From contig NC_085924.1 of the NCBI RefSeq assembly GCF_035222485.1, positions 2,108,001-2,172,000 of the forward strand: a stretch of DNA of 64,000 nt, written 5' to 3'. The notes under the pieces were generated by a model, which saw only the letters and a program-made list of their open reading frames with translations, did no database searches and had not been told where the DNA came from. Shown one piece after another: positions 48,052-60,957 of the stretch. Each line of letters opens with the position of its first letter. Position 1 is the first letter of the stretch. This DNA comes from Podospora pseudoanserina. Lineage: Eukaryota; Ascomycota; Sordariomycetes; Sordariales; Podosporaceae. A program made the translations under genes and the position numbers.

Positions 48052-50657
48052 ATGGGTACCAGAAAACCGTCCTGTTCTTGGGACGATCAGGCGGCGGTCG
48101 ATGCTACGCAATGGGCAGTAGATGCCATGACAGCGACTGAGTCGTTTCGACTGCAGTTCCAAGGTCAGTTTGGAGAGGCCAATGGCCGATCACGCCGGAA
48201 CTCATCGAGCCTGGATGATGTTCTCTCCGAGCGCCGGGCCTCACGTCAACGTGGACGAGTCCATGTAACTGGACGGCGGCCCGTCTCGGAGAGACCTAAC
48301 AACCTTGATGCAAACTACAAGGGGCCTCTCTCATCAAACCCGCCTTCTATGTCGTTCACCTCAGAGCCTCACGATCTACCCAGGCCACCCGACCCGACCG
48401 CTACACGACCAGTGCAGCAGCACATCGGCATCCACATCAGCAAAAACAGCGGGAGAAACAGGGCATCATCTCAGCCCTATCCCGCTTTTCACAGGCCTCT
48501 AACACCTCGTCAGTCATCTCAAAAAGAACCTGAGCGTCACCACCCCTTGCCCTCCCTACCCCTTCATCCCGATCTTCGGGGTGATGAGGAAAATAGGGAT
48601 AGTAAGCAGTTCTCCGTGCAACAGTACGATGCGGTGAACCCCGCGGATTCTCAGTCGACCATGGTACCCTTGGAAGATGCAGAAACCGACGCCACCTACC
48701 TTTCATCTTCCTTCTCCTCCACTGCCATCGCCAAGCCGAAAGCCTCTCACTTTTCCCCTCGGCGCAAATCCGGGGCCGCCTCCCGAGCCATGGTATCGTC
48801 CTCCTCCCCCTATCAATCCTCTGCCTCATCCACTCCAACCCGTCCTCGCTCACCTCCCCCAGCGGCTATCCCGTCCCCTTCCACCCGGCCAGACGTCCTC
48901 GTCTCCCCTTTTCACGAGATCCTCTTCGTCCTCCTCATCTGCCTAGCCCAGATTCTCATGCTTGCTGGTCTCGCCCAGGCCATGGTCCCCGCCTCGATCA
49001 TCTCCCAGTCCTTTGGTGACTCCACTCCCGGCACTATGGCGTGGTACTCAGCCGCGTATGGCCTCACATCAGCAACATTCGTCCTTCCGTCTGGCCGTGT
49101 GGGCGATCTCTTTGGCCACAAAAAGGTGTTTGTCACTGGCTGGCTTTGGTTCGGCCTGTGGAGCTTGATTGCTGGGTTTTCTGGACACGCCGAGCGCAGC
49201 GCGGGCGAGGGAACGGTCTTCTTTTGTGTGGCGAGGGGGCTGCAGGGGATCGGACCGGCGCTGTTGGTGCCGAGCGGACAGGCGTTGTTGGGCAGGACGT
49301 ATCAGCCGGGGATGAGGAAGAATATGGTGCTCTGCCTGTTTGGGGCGTCGGCGCCGCTGGGGTTTGTCATGGGGGCTATCTTGTCGAGTTTGTTTGCAGT
49401 GCGAGGGAACTGGCCGTGGGCGTTTTGGCTGTTGGCCATCATGTGCTTTGTGCTCGCGGTGGTGAGCTTGTTCATCCTGCCGACTTCACGGGGTCAGTCT
49501 TGTCTGAAAGGGGGGGAGGGCTTGTGGTCACAGTTCGATGGATGGGGTATGATGCTCGGCGTCAGCGGGTTGGTGCTGCTGAACTTTGCATTCAATCAAG
49601 CTCCCAACGTCTCCTGGAAGACACCTTATACGTATTTCCTGTTGATCATTGGTTTGATCTTGATTGCTGCTTTCGCGTCTCATGAGTGGAAGGCGCCTTA
49701 CCCCCTTATCCCTATCGCGGCCATGAAGCCGGCGACGAACTTTGTGTTGGGCTGTACGGGGGCTGGCTGGGGCTGTTTTAGTATTTGGATTTATTACACC
49801 TTCAATGTTGTTCAAAATCTGAAAGGATGGTCGCCGTTGCTCGCTTCTGTGAGCTTCATTCCAGCGTACGTATCCCCCCAAGTTGCCCAGTCAACAAGGG
49901 AAAATGAAAAGAACTAACGAGACGTTGCGGTGTAAAGTCCAATATGTGGCCTTGCTGCCAGTATTCTGGTCGGATTCTTGATGTCGCGAGTCAAGCCTCA
50001 CTGGGTCATGTTGATATCCATGTGTGCATTCTTCATCGGAAGTCTCCTTCTCGCCACCGCACCTGTCCATCAGAGCTACTGGTTCAGTACTTTTTTCGGG
50101 ATACTTATCATGCCATTTGTCAGTCACCTCTTCCTCCCATTCAACTAGGATATCGCCACTGACACATCATGATAGGGGATGGACATGAGTAATCCGGCGG
50201 TATGCTGTTCCAAGGTCCCTTTTCGGATCATTGATATGTACGAGATGACTTACTTTCTACCTAGGCCACCATTCTACTCAGCAATAGCGTTTCCAAAGAA
50301 CACCAAGGCATCGCTGCAAGCTTGGTAGTAACGACGGTCAACTATTCGTATGTTAGCCTGAAAAAAAGGGTTTGGAAACTAGTGCTGACTACGGATGTAG
50401 GATTTCCCTTGCTCTTGGAATTGCGGGTACTATAGAAGTGGTATGTATAACCCTACTTGTGTTACACCGAGACAAATAACTAAAGCCGCCACTAGCATGT
50501 CAATGAGACAGGCTATGAGCTCCTGAAGGGCTACAGAGCTGCTCAGTATTTCGGAACAGGCCTCGGCTTCTTGGGCGTGCTTCTGGCCTTGGGATTCTTG
50601 CTCCAGAGTTACCACCAGAAGCCACCTGTGGCATCATATCCGCTCCAGACGAGGTGA
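48052..50657 (+). CDS. MFS drug:H+ antiporter-type transporter (DHA2, 14 helices) with a long N-terminal extension
   Basis: Six exons (48052-49865, 49938-50118, 50176-50199, 50265-50347, 50401-50440, 50496-50657) give 767 residues. The start is ATG in ACCATGG. Residues 1-270 are polar, Ser/Pro/Arg-rich and probably cytosolic, an unusual extension. Then follow about 14 membrane helices. MFS signature A appears as GRVGDLFGHKK in the loop between helices 2 and 3, and GLQGIGPALLVPSGQALLG is the DHA2 helix 4-5 region. Closest named relatives are the yeast Amf1/Atr1 group; the substrate cannot be told. Exon 3 is only 24 nt (GMDMSNPA). Confidence 0.88.
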
Positions 50658-51072
50658 AAGGGTTGTGGTGCGTGAGAGAAAGGCGAGGAAATGGCTGTGT
50701 ATAGTTAGTCGGCGTATAGATATGAAACCAAAAACAACAGGGAAGAGCCCGTCAATGACCAAAACGGCGTCCGCTATTTCAGGCTACGCTGCAACTTTGA
50801 TGATGAATGTACAATCAATCCGAGCAGATGCAAAAATATTTTGCCATAAATGAAAGCAAAGACCCAAGACCCTTCCCGAACGCCATTAAGCCAGCCCGAG
50901 TTCCGCAGACAACGCCATTGACGTGGTCGCTCCGCTCGATGATATAGACTGCCCGCCCCTTTGCTACTCCTCCAATGCCGTGTACTGTACGAATTCTCAA
51001 AACATCCGAACAACCAGTGGCGACCTCCCCTTTTGTCGTCTCTAGTTTCCCTTTTTTGAGAATATTTCTCCT
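50658..51072. other. intergenic between convergent MFS gene and GAR1
   Basis: 415 bp of 3'-flank DNA; no feature recognised. Confidence 0.5.
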
Positions 51073-51865
51073 TTACCGGCTGAAGCCTCCTCTGCCGCCA
51101 CGAGAGAAACCACCACCTCCGCGGCCACCGCCTCCACGGCCGCCGAAACCGCTGCCGCCGCGGCCACCGCCACGACCACCGCCGACGCCGCCGCCGCCGC
51201 GACCGCCGCCAAAGCCACCACCACCGCGGCCACCGAATCCTCCCCTACCACCACGTCCACCGGGACCTCCACGACCACCGCGGGACGCGCCGCCACGGCT
51301 GGGCTTCTTGACTTTGCTGGCTCCCGGGGGAGGCTTAGGCTTGGGAAGGAACTTCTCGAGGGGCAGGAGCTTCTCGCCGGCAATGTAGAACTTGTCGCCA
51401 ACCTTGAAGGAAGTGGCCTGGATGCCCTCGGTGGGCTTGATGGTGAAGTAAACCTGGTTGATGGGACCGAGAACTTCGTCGACCTTGCCAACCGGAGTCT
51501 GCAGAATCAATTGTCAGTCTCCAGCTACGTCGCAGCTAACCACCGCGCGGTCGTGAACCACCAGAGGAAAACCTACCTTGTTCTCTAGGTAGATAGGCGC
51601 GTTGAAGTGAGGAATCTTGGCATTGGTAGACTCGACGACCATTTCACCTTCGCAAGAATGAATGAACTTGCCCATCTCGAGAACCTGGGCGGGAGGACCC
51701 ATATCGCGTTGTTGGAAGCCGCCGCGACCTGCAATTCGTTGGCAATTCATTAGTAACCTTGTCCTTCGCAATTCGCACTCCTCGACAGTGAGACTGCTCA
51801 CCTCCTCCACGGCCACCGAAACCACCACCGCCACCGCGGCCACGTGAACCCCCGCGAAACGACAT
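51073..51865 (-). CDS. GAR1: H/ACA snoRNP subunit Gar1
   Basis: Three exons (51865-51802, 51728-51577, 51498-51073) give 213 residues. Gar1 is a core part of the pseudouridylating H/ACA particle in the nucleolus, bound to Cbf5. Both ends are Gly/Arg-rich (GAR) domains; the C-terminal one (about residues 135-213) is mostly RGG/GGF repeats. The central beta-barrel carries [52 protein letters not shown] and [19 protein letters not shown]. The intron positions split the N-terminal GAR domain from the core and the core itself. Head to head with DNAJC3. Confidence 0.96.
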
Positions 51866-52651
51866 TTTTTCTATTGTCCCGTCGTAATTATTGAACTGGC
51901 GACGGCTTGTGTTGCTGTTGTGGGGTTGAGTTGGTGTCTGCGTCGCAACCTTCAACTTTTCGTTATGGAGATCGAACGAAGCTCGAAAACAATTAATTTT
52001 TCGGACCTGCAGAATCGAAAGCGGTCAAAAATTTTGCCGTATCAATCCGCAGGGGTGTGCCCCACTTGGTGCCGTCTCCTGCCACCCCGCGCTACCGAAT
52101 GCCAAGGCCCGGTTTGGACCCAGCAGTGGGAACACGCACTGTATAGAGACCGCTGAAGTCGTCGTCTCAGCCAGCCAAGCGTCAGCAATACCACCCAAAA
52201 GAGTAGTGGCCAGATTTGTTTCTACCGTTGTGCACACAGTACGAAGAAAGCCTTGCCTCGATATCCAAGTCCCCAGATCTATCTCTGGACACGGTAACGT
52301 CTAGAACTTGCTTCCATCTCATCTTGGTGCAAGCCTCCAAAAAGGACAACTTGTCACATAATACCGGGGCTTTCAGCCACTGGACCTTATTTTTACTCCT
52401 CCTGCCCATTCACTGCTTTGCAGGCTTTAATCCAACAATCGAATGCCCGTTCCGATCTTCCATGCTTCCTAACTTGCTCTTCCTAGCTGCCCCGTTGATG
52501 CTCGTCGTCTGACCGCGCCTTGCGCTGCCTGCGCCCCTGACTACACACACATCTGCCTGACACATAGACGTCTCGTTTAAACCGTCGTTAGATTCCACGA
52601 TACCCTTTGTAATTCGAACACACTCTGGTCTTTCGCAACAACAACCCCGTC
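51866..52651. other. shared upstream region of GAR1 and DNAJC3
   Basis: About 790 bp between divergent starts. No separate gene; no clear factor site picked out. Confidence 0.5.
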
Positions 52652-54300
52652 ATGGTTCGCTTATCATCGACGCTGGCCTTTGCGGCCGGCTTCCTATCAA
52701 CGCCGTCAATGGTCTCGGGCCTCTCAACGTCGGACATCCCAGCCGACACCCCCATCTCTGCTCTCCTAGCCTCGGCGCAAAGTCACCTGTCAAAGGGCGA
52801 AACGAACGACGCCCTCGTCTACTACGATGCTGCTATCGCCAGAGATCCCTCCAACTACTTGACCTTGTTCAAGCGCGCCACAACCTACCTTTCTCTCGGC
52901 CGCAGATCACAGGCCACCGATGATTTCGAGAAGGTGCTTTCGATCAAGCCAACTTTCGAGGGTGCGCACCTTCAGCTAGGAAAACTGCGCGCCAGCGCCG
53001 CCGACTGGGACGGAGCAAAGCTTCACTACAAGAAGGCCAAGAAGACAGAGGAGGTTGCCGCAGTTGAGGCGGCCAAGGCGGCGGCAAAGGCTGCTGAAGC
53101 AGCAGCCAAGGCTGGGAACTGGGAAGAGTGTGTCAAGCAGGCCGACGATGCCATCCTGACGGCGAACAGGGCGATTCACTTGCGCGAGCTTCGCAAGGAC
53201 TGTGCGTTTGAGAGGGGAGCCGTGGAAAGGGGTATTGCTGACCTGCAGCACATCCTCCAAATGCAACCTGGCAACACGAAGCCACACGTCCAGATCTCAG
53301 CCATCACATTCTACGCGCTCGGAAACCTCGAGGACGGCGCGACAGCTATCAGGAAGTGCCTGCACTCTGACCCTGACAACAAGGTGTGCAAGCGGCTGTT
53401 GAGGGAGGAGAAGGCGACCATCAAAGTCATGGAGAAGGTGAAGAAGGCCTTGGACAAGGGGCAGCAGATGACTGCTGTGCGGCAACTCGTACCTACGAGC
53501 GACAGTGAAGGCTTGATCAAGGAGGTGAAGGACCAGGTCCACAGTCTGCGGGAAGATGGCTCGATACCGAAGGCAGCTCCAAATGAACTGCTTTCAAGGT
53601 TAGTTGAGATGGCGTGCCAGGCGTATTATGAGGTAAGTCTTCTGCGTCTCAGCCCCTTTCTCCGTTAAAACCGCCATGTATTGACAATGTTCGGCAACAG
53701 TCCAACAGCAAAAAGGCCAAGGAATACTGCGAAGAGTCCCTCACTCTAAATGAGAACTCTTTCTTTGGTCTTCTCTACAAGGCCAAACACCTCCTTGACA
53801 AGGAAGAGTATGAAGCTTCCATCAACACTCTCCAAAAGGCTGCCGAGGCTCGCCCTGACAAGGAAGACCTTGTCAATCCTCTGATGCAAAAGGCCCAGGT
53901 TGCCCTCAAACGCTCCAAGACCAAGGACTACTACAAGGTCCTTGGTGTTGCTCATGACGCCGACGAACGCCAGATCAAGTCTGCCTACCGCAAGCTCTCC
54001 AAAATTCACCACCCCGACAAGGCCGCTAAACAAGGGCTTACCAAGGAGGAAGCCGAGAAGAAGATGGCGAGCATCAACGAGGCGTACGAGGTTCTCAGCG
54101 ACCCCGAGCTCAGGGCACGGTTCGACAGGGGTGACGACCCGAACAGCCACGAGCAGCAGCAGCAGTATCACCACGGGCATCCATTCGGAGGCGGCCACCC
54201 ATTCATGTACCAGCAAGGCAGCAGCGGAGGCGGTGGTGGGCAACAGTTCCATTTCAAGTTTGGTCCTGGAGGAGGGTCAGGGTTCCCATTCGGGATGTAG
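52652..54300 (+). CDS. DNAJC3: ER-lumen TPR/J-domain co-chaperone (DNAJC3/P58IPK type)
   Basis: Two exons (52652-53632, 53701-54300) give 526 residues. The protein binds unfolded clients by its TPRs and hands them to BiP/Kar2 in the ER. A signal peptide covers about residues 1-23 (MVRLSSTLAFAAGFLSTPSMVSG). TPR repeats run from about 34 to 390, broken by an Ala/Lys-rich helix (AVEAAKAAAKAAEAAAKAG). The J domain (about 402-470) has HPD at 431-433 in KIHHPDKAA. A Gly/His/Phe-rich end (GGGHPFMYQQG... FPFGM) follows. No KDEL-type ER retention signal is seen at the C-terminus. Confidence 0.94.
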
Positions 54301-55326
54301 TTTGGTTAGTTGCTCTGGTAGTAATGAAGAGAGGGTTACTCTTGGAAGAAGGTCTTCCGTTGTCTTGGGTTTGCATTGTGTATGGTTGAGCAGGGGGTGT
54401 ATTTGGGTGTATCTTTTGAGGACTATGTCTAGGACTTGTCATACACCCGGGAGGAGTGAGCCCAGTCCATTCCCAGTGATTATAGGATGGCTTAGTATTT
54501 ATATATCACCACCCTTTACAGTGTGCCCGCTCGAAAAATCACCTTGATCATATCTCATCGAATTCAGACCAGGTGGCAACAATTGTGCATAGATCTTCTT
54601 TCGATATCACCAACAATATGTCCTTCGCACAGCTGAAAGCTTGCCACAGTTGAGCGCCCTGTGTTTTCTGGTCCCGGGATTGAACCGAATGCACATAATC
54701 AAAACTCAGGGATATGTTCCTCCGGGCCTTGCTCATGATCGCAATGTTTGGTATACAGCCGCCCGCGCAGCTAGATGGGTCTAAGGAATCAATGTCAGAT
54801 TCGAAGAGGTTTGCTGCAGCAGGCGAGAATAAGACAATTATTGTTCAGTAGAACACCACAGGGTGATGTCCATCTGTATCTCATTGTGGAAAGGGAAACC
54901 CCTATTCTCGAATCTACACAATCTAGATCTAGGGCCCAATCAACGCATTGTGGCAGAAGCGATGACAGGAGAGGGATTATATGTACAAAATGCTTATAGC
55001 CCCGCGCGCACGCTCGCTTGTGGTTCAGTGCCTCATCCGGTTTGGGCCAGTTTCCCCCATAACTCGCCTCGACCATCGTGGGTCTCACACACGGGTTGCA
55101 TCAAAATTCTTACAGATTTCTCCTCACGTAAACACAGCTCATTTCATATGTAGACACGAGCTGGGCGAGGAGCTAACATGGATGTGACTCTTTTGATCCT
55201 CAGATGCGAGCAAATAAGCTTGTTCTAGCTGTGATGCATTGTCAATACAACTCCGTCTTTGCCAAGAAGGCAGCCGAGAACCACTCATCTGACAGAACAA
55301 GCAGACGCATCGGTTGAGCGGCCACA
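54301..55326. other. 1-kb intergenic between convergent DNAJC3 and mitoferrin
   Basis: 3' flanks of two convergent genes. It is longer than other convergent spacers in the window (172-820 bp), but no gene, repeat or RNA was recognised. Confidence 0.45.
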
Positions 55327-56590
55327 TCATGTGGAGGACTCAGAGGCCGAGTCGTTCTGACGGATGAAGTAGGCTTTGGAAGCCTCGTAGGCTGACCAGC
55401 AGATAGCGGTGCTCGGCATGGTCGTCAACACTCTTGGTTGGACGCCCTTGAAGAAGCCCTTGGCACCCTCGCGTTTGAACAAAAGGCGGCAACCAGCCAT
55501 GAAGCCATTGACGGTTCTGAGTTCAGCATCGTGTGCGCTGCCACGTGTCTGGAGCATGGTCTTGATCACGTCCATGGGCGTGGTCAAGGCCGCCGCAAAA
55601 CCACCCGCAACCGCACCAGCTACACAGTGAGTGAATGGGTCATATGCCTTTGTCGGGTTCATCGAGGTCGAGATCGATTCGTACGCGAGAAACTGAAGCG
55701 CCGTAAAGGGAACCGTCATGGAAAGCGTCGTGGGGTACGAGACATAGAAGGCCTTGATGCCCTCGTTCTTGTAAACATACTTGGCGCAATCGGTCATGGA
55801 GCGGTAGAGCTTGGCCGACTCGGCGATCTGCATTCTTTGCTTGATGACTTGTTTTGCGACAGTTAGCAGCCGTGATATGAACCAGGAGAATCAGATAGGC
55901 CATACCGTCAAAGGGGTTCATTAGCGCATCGCTAGCAATCGTGGCGCACGCCCCACTGGTCGCAGCAGCAAGTGGATGATGGACGCCAGCCTGGTTCCCG
56001 CCCATGACATGTTTTACAGCTTCATATGTGGCGAAGTAAACGGCGTGCGCGGGGCCTGTTGGCGGCCGACAGGTTAGTTCAATCTCCAGAGAGCTTTTGC
56101 AAGACTCGACCGCAACTCACCGGCACCGACAATTACGCTGGACATGCCCCGCCACAAACTCAGAATACCTTCTGTGCTCGCCATCTTGTAAGTGCTCTGG
56201 AAGACTCCACTGTAGACCGAGCCGGCGCTTGGGTTGACTATCTGCATTCGAGTCTGTACGCCAGAGAAAGGTTAGAGGTCAAAGTCGCGATACCAAGTCG
56301 ATAACGGCGGAGCTCGGCTCACCTTCACTGCATCGATAGGGTACACTGTGACTCTGGTTAGCCTTCTGCTCCATACGCGTCTCCTCCACGACAGGACTAC
56401 CTACTTGCGCAGTGCTCGGCGATGCCGGCAAAGGCGCCGGCAGCCATGTTCTGCAACAACGAGAAGTTGGGTGGGAGGGCTTCATAGCTATAATTCTGAT
56501 GTCAGCACAGCTTTGGACAGGCAGCGGGCTCGAGTCCCCAAGGGGAACCTACTCGTAGTCCTCTTCGGGTACGACATTTGGCTGGGCCAT
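55327..56590 (-). CDS. MRS3: mitochondrial iron carrier (mitoferrin, Mrs3/Mrs4 type)
   Basis: Six exons (56590-56553, 56487-56405, 56345-56323, 56253-56121, 56055-55906, 55847-55327) give 315 residues. It imports ferrous iron across the mitochondrial inner membrane for heme and Fe-S cluster synthesis. Three carrier repeats each bear the P-x-D/E-x-x-K/R signature: YPIDAVKTRMQ, NPFDVIKQRMQ and TPMDVIKTMLQTRG. The mitoferrin-specific stretch NMAAGAFAGIAEHCAMYP spans the junction of exons 2 and 3, and GPAHAVYFATYE is also typical. Exon 3 is only 23 nt. The start MAQPNVVPEEDY lies 12 codons before intron 1. Confidence 0.93.
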
Positions 56591-58139
56591 TGGGGAAGCC
56601 ACGGCTCCCGTCGCTCCTAGATCGAGAGCCAGGGTGAAGACTGAAAATAATCGAGGGGTGGAGAGTGGTCGAGTGTGTGGTGTTGAAGCTTCTGCGCCGC
56701 AGGATTCAGCAGCAGAAGTCGGTGACGCAATGCAAACAGCACAAAAAAAAGAGAGCTTCTTTCTTGGAGGTGCGCTGCCGGGTCACAGCGGGACCACTGA
56801 ACCACAGAACCGCAAAAGCCCCAAACAATCTGTCTCCTCGCGATAAAGCCGCAGCCTGTCGTTTGTGTATGGGTGGGGTCGCCGAGAGGGATCGAGAGCG
56901 GCTCTTTCTTCCACAATCGCTGCGGCTGGTGATGTTGTCGCTGGCGGTGGCAGGACGGTGGCAGGACGGGTCCTGTGGGGGAAGCAGATGAGCGGCTGGT
57001 GCTGCTGAGAGTTGGCAATGCTGAGGAATGGGCAAAATGGGCAAATGGACAACTCCAAATTTTTCTGCGACCGTTGTCGGCACAGTTCTTCCCCCCCAAA
57101 TGGCCAAGACAAAATTATGGACCAGTCGGCCGCAACAACGGTCGGAGATCGGTGACCAGGAAGTTTTACCAATCGCCGGCCTATTGCACAGAGGCCTGTC
57201 TTCTGGAGTATCCTCTGCCTACCCCGCCATCTTTCCTGTTAGTGGTCCGTTAGTGTCATTTTGTGCTGGAACCCCCACTGGTTGCCGGCTGTGATGTTCG
57301 TCAAGATCAGAGATTCCCAAGAGATATGTCCGCAAAGGTCCTCGGCTAGACTTGCATCCTTGTCCGCTCTGCATTATCAGATCCGTGATTTGCGGGTCTC
57401 CGCCGGTCCCGAAAGAGCACGTTTTTCCATCTCCGAGGCACCGGATGAGTGTGAATCCCAAGACTTTATAGGTCAGTCTCTCTAGCTTTCTGTTATGTGC
57501 GGTAAAGTGGTTGTGTGTATCCTGGACAGATACAGTTTATGAATACCAATAAAAGTATCACGGACCTAATAATGCGATACCAGTTCTGACTCAGCCAGGA
57601 TAGACGTTACCTCCGATGCCAAGCACGACAGATAAATACAGTCAAAGACTTGGGTTCCTGTGGATTGACTCAATAGTGTTGGGAAATTGGCTTGTGAAAG
57701 TCTCAAAGTCCCTGCCACCTCTGAGGTTGTTATGTGTCAGCTAGGTTGTTCATAAGTGATGGTCCCATCTTCCCCTCGTGATTCTCCTGGTAGTCTCAGA
57801 TTCTCCGTCAACTATGTTTCGCCATGGTTAGGACTTTTAATGCAGGTATTTATGTCATAAAATGTGTGCTTTGTCGTTTACTGAACTCGCTAGCAGCCAG
57901 ACCGTTCTGTCTATACTGTTCCTCTGGTGCAAGTCTATGTTATCCAAAATGAAATCGATGTGATAATAATGCTTAAAAAAAGTCCCCAACGCCGCTCGTG
58001 CCTCCCAATCCACTCCCATGCAATGCAATATAAGCTAACACTCAAGAATTTATTGCCATAACTCATGATACCCGAACGCCTCCTCAGAGCCTCTTAGGGC
58101 TCTCTTCGTATCATTGTCGTAGAAGAAAAACCGCATTCA
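56591..58139. other. 1.5-kb intergenic upstream of mitoferrin, downstream of ATG9
   Basis: Overlapping frames at 56617-57170 (both strands) look like chance frames in a GC-rich promoter. Nothing else supported. Confidence 0.45.
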
Positions 58140-60957
58140 TCAAACGCCGTTCCGAGTGAACTGGGCCTGGTTGAATTGATAAATCATGTCCACAACTCCC
58201 GCCTCCGCAGTCCCACTACCCTCGATTGCGCTGTTGTCCCTGCTCAAGGTTCTGGCCGGTGATGTCTGCCAGGCCGATTCATCCATGCCATCTTCATGGC
58301 CGTACACCTCTTCATCGTCGTGACGATTGACACCCTCCCTACCTCGTTCTTCATCTTCCAGAGACTCCTCGATGATGTTGCTTTCATCGGGGCGTCTGTT
58401 TTGCTGAACTCGGTGTGGATGCGAGGCCCGGCCCGGGTTCACAAGGTGCGATGGCGGCAAGTGATGCGGATCCAGGAGAATCGACGCCATGGGAGAAGGA
58501 GCCACCATACTTGGCCCAGGGCGCAGACCTTGGCCGGGAGCCCTGCTCATTGATCGAAACTCACTACGACCCATCCGGGAAGTCTGCATGTCAGCACCAA
58601 GAGGCGGCGAGTTCAGACCAGGCCAGGCTGGCGGAGGGTGAAATTGATTCCGCATTCCCGGTGGGAGATGTGATCCTGGGGCGCCCTTTGGGTTGAGAGC
58701 AAAGTTGCCATAATTCCCGATGAACCCGTAGTACGATGCTTCCATCTTCCCATGTTTGGCTGAGTAGTACTCGTCGCGTACGTCACCACCATCACTCGGC
58801 TTCTTTGCGTTCGCCATGGCCTTCTTGAAATCGAATTCGGCAAAGGTGCACACATAGCCTAGTCCGTCAATGTGAAGCGTGAACTCCCGGAAAAAGTCGA
58901 TAATCTGGTCGCTGCACTTGGGAAGGCTGAAAAAAAGGACAAACGGCGTTGTCAGGATGCCCAAAATCTCCTCCAGAAAGATAACGATCTTGGGTTTGTA
59001 TAGCTCAGCAAACTCAAGCTTAATGTCATAACTGTGCAGTCTATCCTTCCAGTGGTCGGGTTCGTAGTGTGTGTACTCGATCACGTTGCGCATGGCATAT
59101 TCCGGGTCGAAGACTGCATCGTCCTGAGACTGCATGCCGTGGGCAACCGCCCAGATACTACCAAAAATGGCCGTGTAGAAGAGCACGGTGCGATCCGGTG
59201 TGATCTCGAAGCCGAGGAAAAGTTCAGGATCGAAAACAGATGCAATGGCCAACACGGTTGCCAACGCTCCCGAGACAAATGCGACGGATTTGGCTACCAT
59301 CTCGGTCTTAACCTTTGGGAACTGATCCATATAATGCGTTGCAAAAGCTTTCGACATGTCCAGACGCTTTTGGAAAAGGTGTGGTAGCTCGTTGAACTCG
59401 CGAAATTTCCACTCGGCAAGGGGTGTATACGACCGAGATGACAATACAGACGGGTTCTTTTGGATTTCCTAACCAAGATGTGAGCTCACACTGGCACAAT
59501 TACACGCCCATCAAAGAACTAGTGACTTACATGATAGTACATCAAAAAGTAATAGATGACAAGATAGAGCGACACGAAAGGCGATAACACTAGAATCATG
59601 ATGCCAGCAAACTGGAACCGTGAGCGCAGTTTCTCGCTTATCTCCCCTCTGCGGTCGGCTCGCAGGAATTTCTGGTTGACCTGGCCCTTCTCGTCAAACA
59701 CCATGTCGAGAACACTGAACATCAAAGTCCACTCCAGAGTACGAGAGAAGTACTGCCGATTTCGCAGGAACGGCAGCGGAATAGTGAGGTCCAAAATGTC
59801 CTTGTTGAACAGGGCAATGAGATAGTTTTCACGTCTCATGATGCGATTCGCAATGTCGGACGCATCTAGCCTTTCTTTGGACTGGCTGCCAATGAAATGT
59901 CTTTGCAACGGGGTCAAGGTGGTTGCCGTCTGTGAGTTCTGGTTTCGTAGAGCCATTACGCGTGCCACCACTTCTTGCCAGGTGATAGTCTGCATGTCGT
60001 GGTCCGGGATGTTAAGCAAATGTGTGTAAAAGTCACGGACATGAAATAGCCGGTGGAGGTCCAAGATATACTGGATTGCCTTCCATATGAAGTAGAATGC
60101 AAAGAGCCAGAGGCCAAGATTCCACCACCCCGACATCTTTCTAGTGCACTGTGGAACGATGATCTGCGAGAGCTTCTGGCTTCCGCGGACAAGACTGTAG
60201 TCAACACATTGCGTGAGGAAGGTCAAGAGGACAGCTATGAAAGCCACGTTCCTACGTCACGTCAGCAACGGTTTCTTCGTTTTGAGTCAGTTTCGTGAAC
60301 GTACCCAAGATGCAGCACCCGTTCGGTTATTATCGCCTTGATACCACATCCCCTGTAATAATCGTAGACCTCTTTGATAAACTTGTCGAGGTTCTGGACA
60401 TTTGCCCATCTCCATTCCGCCATCTTCTTCGCATCGAGAGATGCGCTCCCAGAGAACAGAGAGCCCGGGGCGCCGTTACCCCGGTGACTCTGTGTGAATG
60501 GCTCATCGTTGTGGAGGGGTTGGTGGACTTGAGTTGTTTTCCATTTTGCTCGCGCGCTGGATGAGCCGGGCATGGTATAGGCAGCTTGTCGACTCTGCTT
60601 TCTTTTGGGCTTCCCTGCTGGGTGAGCGCCTCGAGGTTCGACCAGGAGCGAGGGCGGAACATCGTTGTCGGCATCGTCGTCGTGCGCGAGCCACATCGAC
60701 CGGTCATTTTGGTGCCCCGGTGGGACTTTCGACGCCGGTGTCTTTCGTAAACCTGCTAGCGTCGCACGACTATCATCAACGGTGAGGCCCTCCACATGAT
60801 CCAGATCATAGTCTTGGAAGTTGTGATTGAGATTTTCTTCGTCAAGAAGTCCAGCTCGCGATCCCCCGTCATATCCTTCAGAGTCGTGCCCTCGAAGCTC
60901 TTCGTAGAATGACCGCCCCTGTGTGGTGGGCATCTTTGAAAACAGCTTCGGAGGCAT
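58140..60957 (-). CDS. ATG9: autophagy lipid scramblase Atg9
   Basis: Three exons (60957-60305, 60251-59531, 59468-58140) give 900 residues. Atg9 is the multi-pass membrane protein on the vesicles that seed the autophagosome, and it moves lipids between leaflets. The disordered N-terminus (1-170) is followed by the conserved core: [84 protein letters not shown] and [19 protein letters not shown]. Several hydrophobic helices lie in between. The C-terminal 200 residues are Pro/Ser-rich with acidic tracts. Head to head with COG6. Confidence 0.95.

Noticed and set aside
56617-57172. Overlapping 129- to 160-residue frames upstream of mitoferrin
   Set aside because: GC-rich promoter frames in all phases with no motif.
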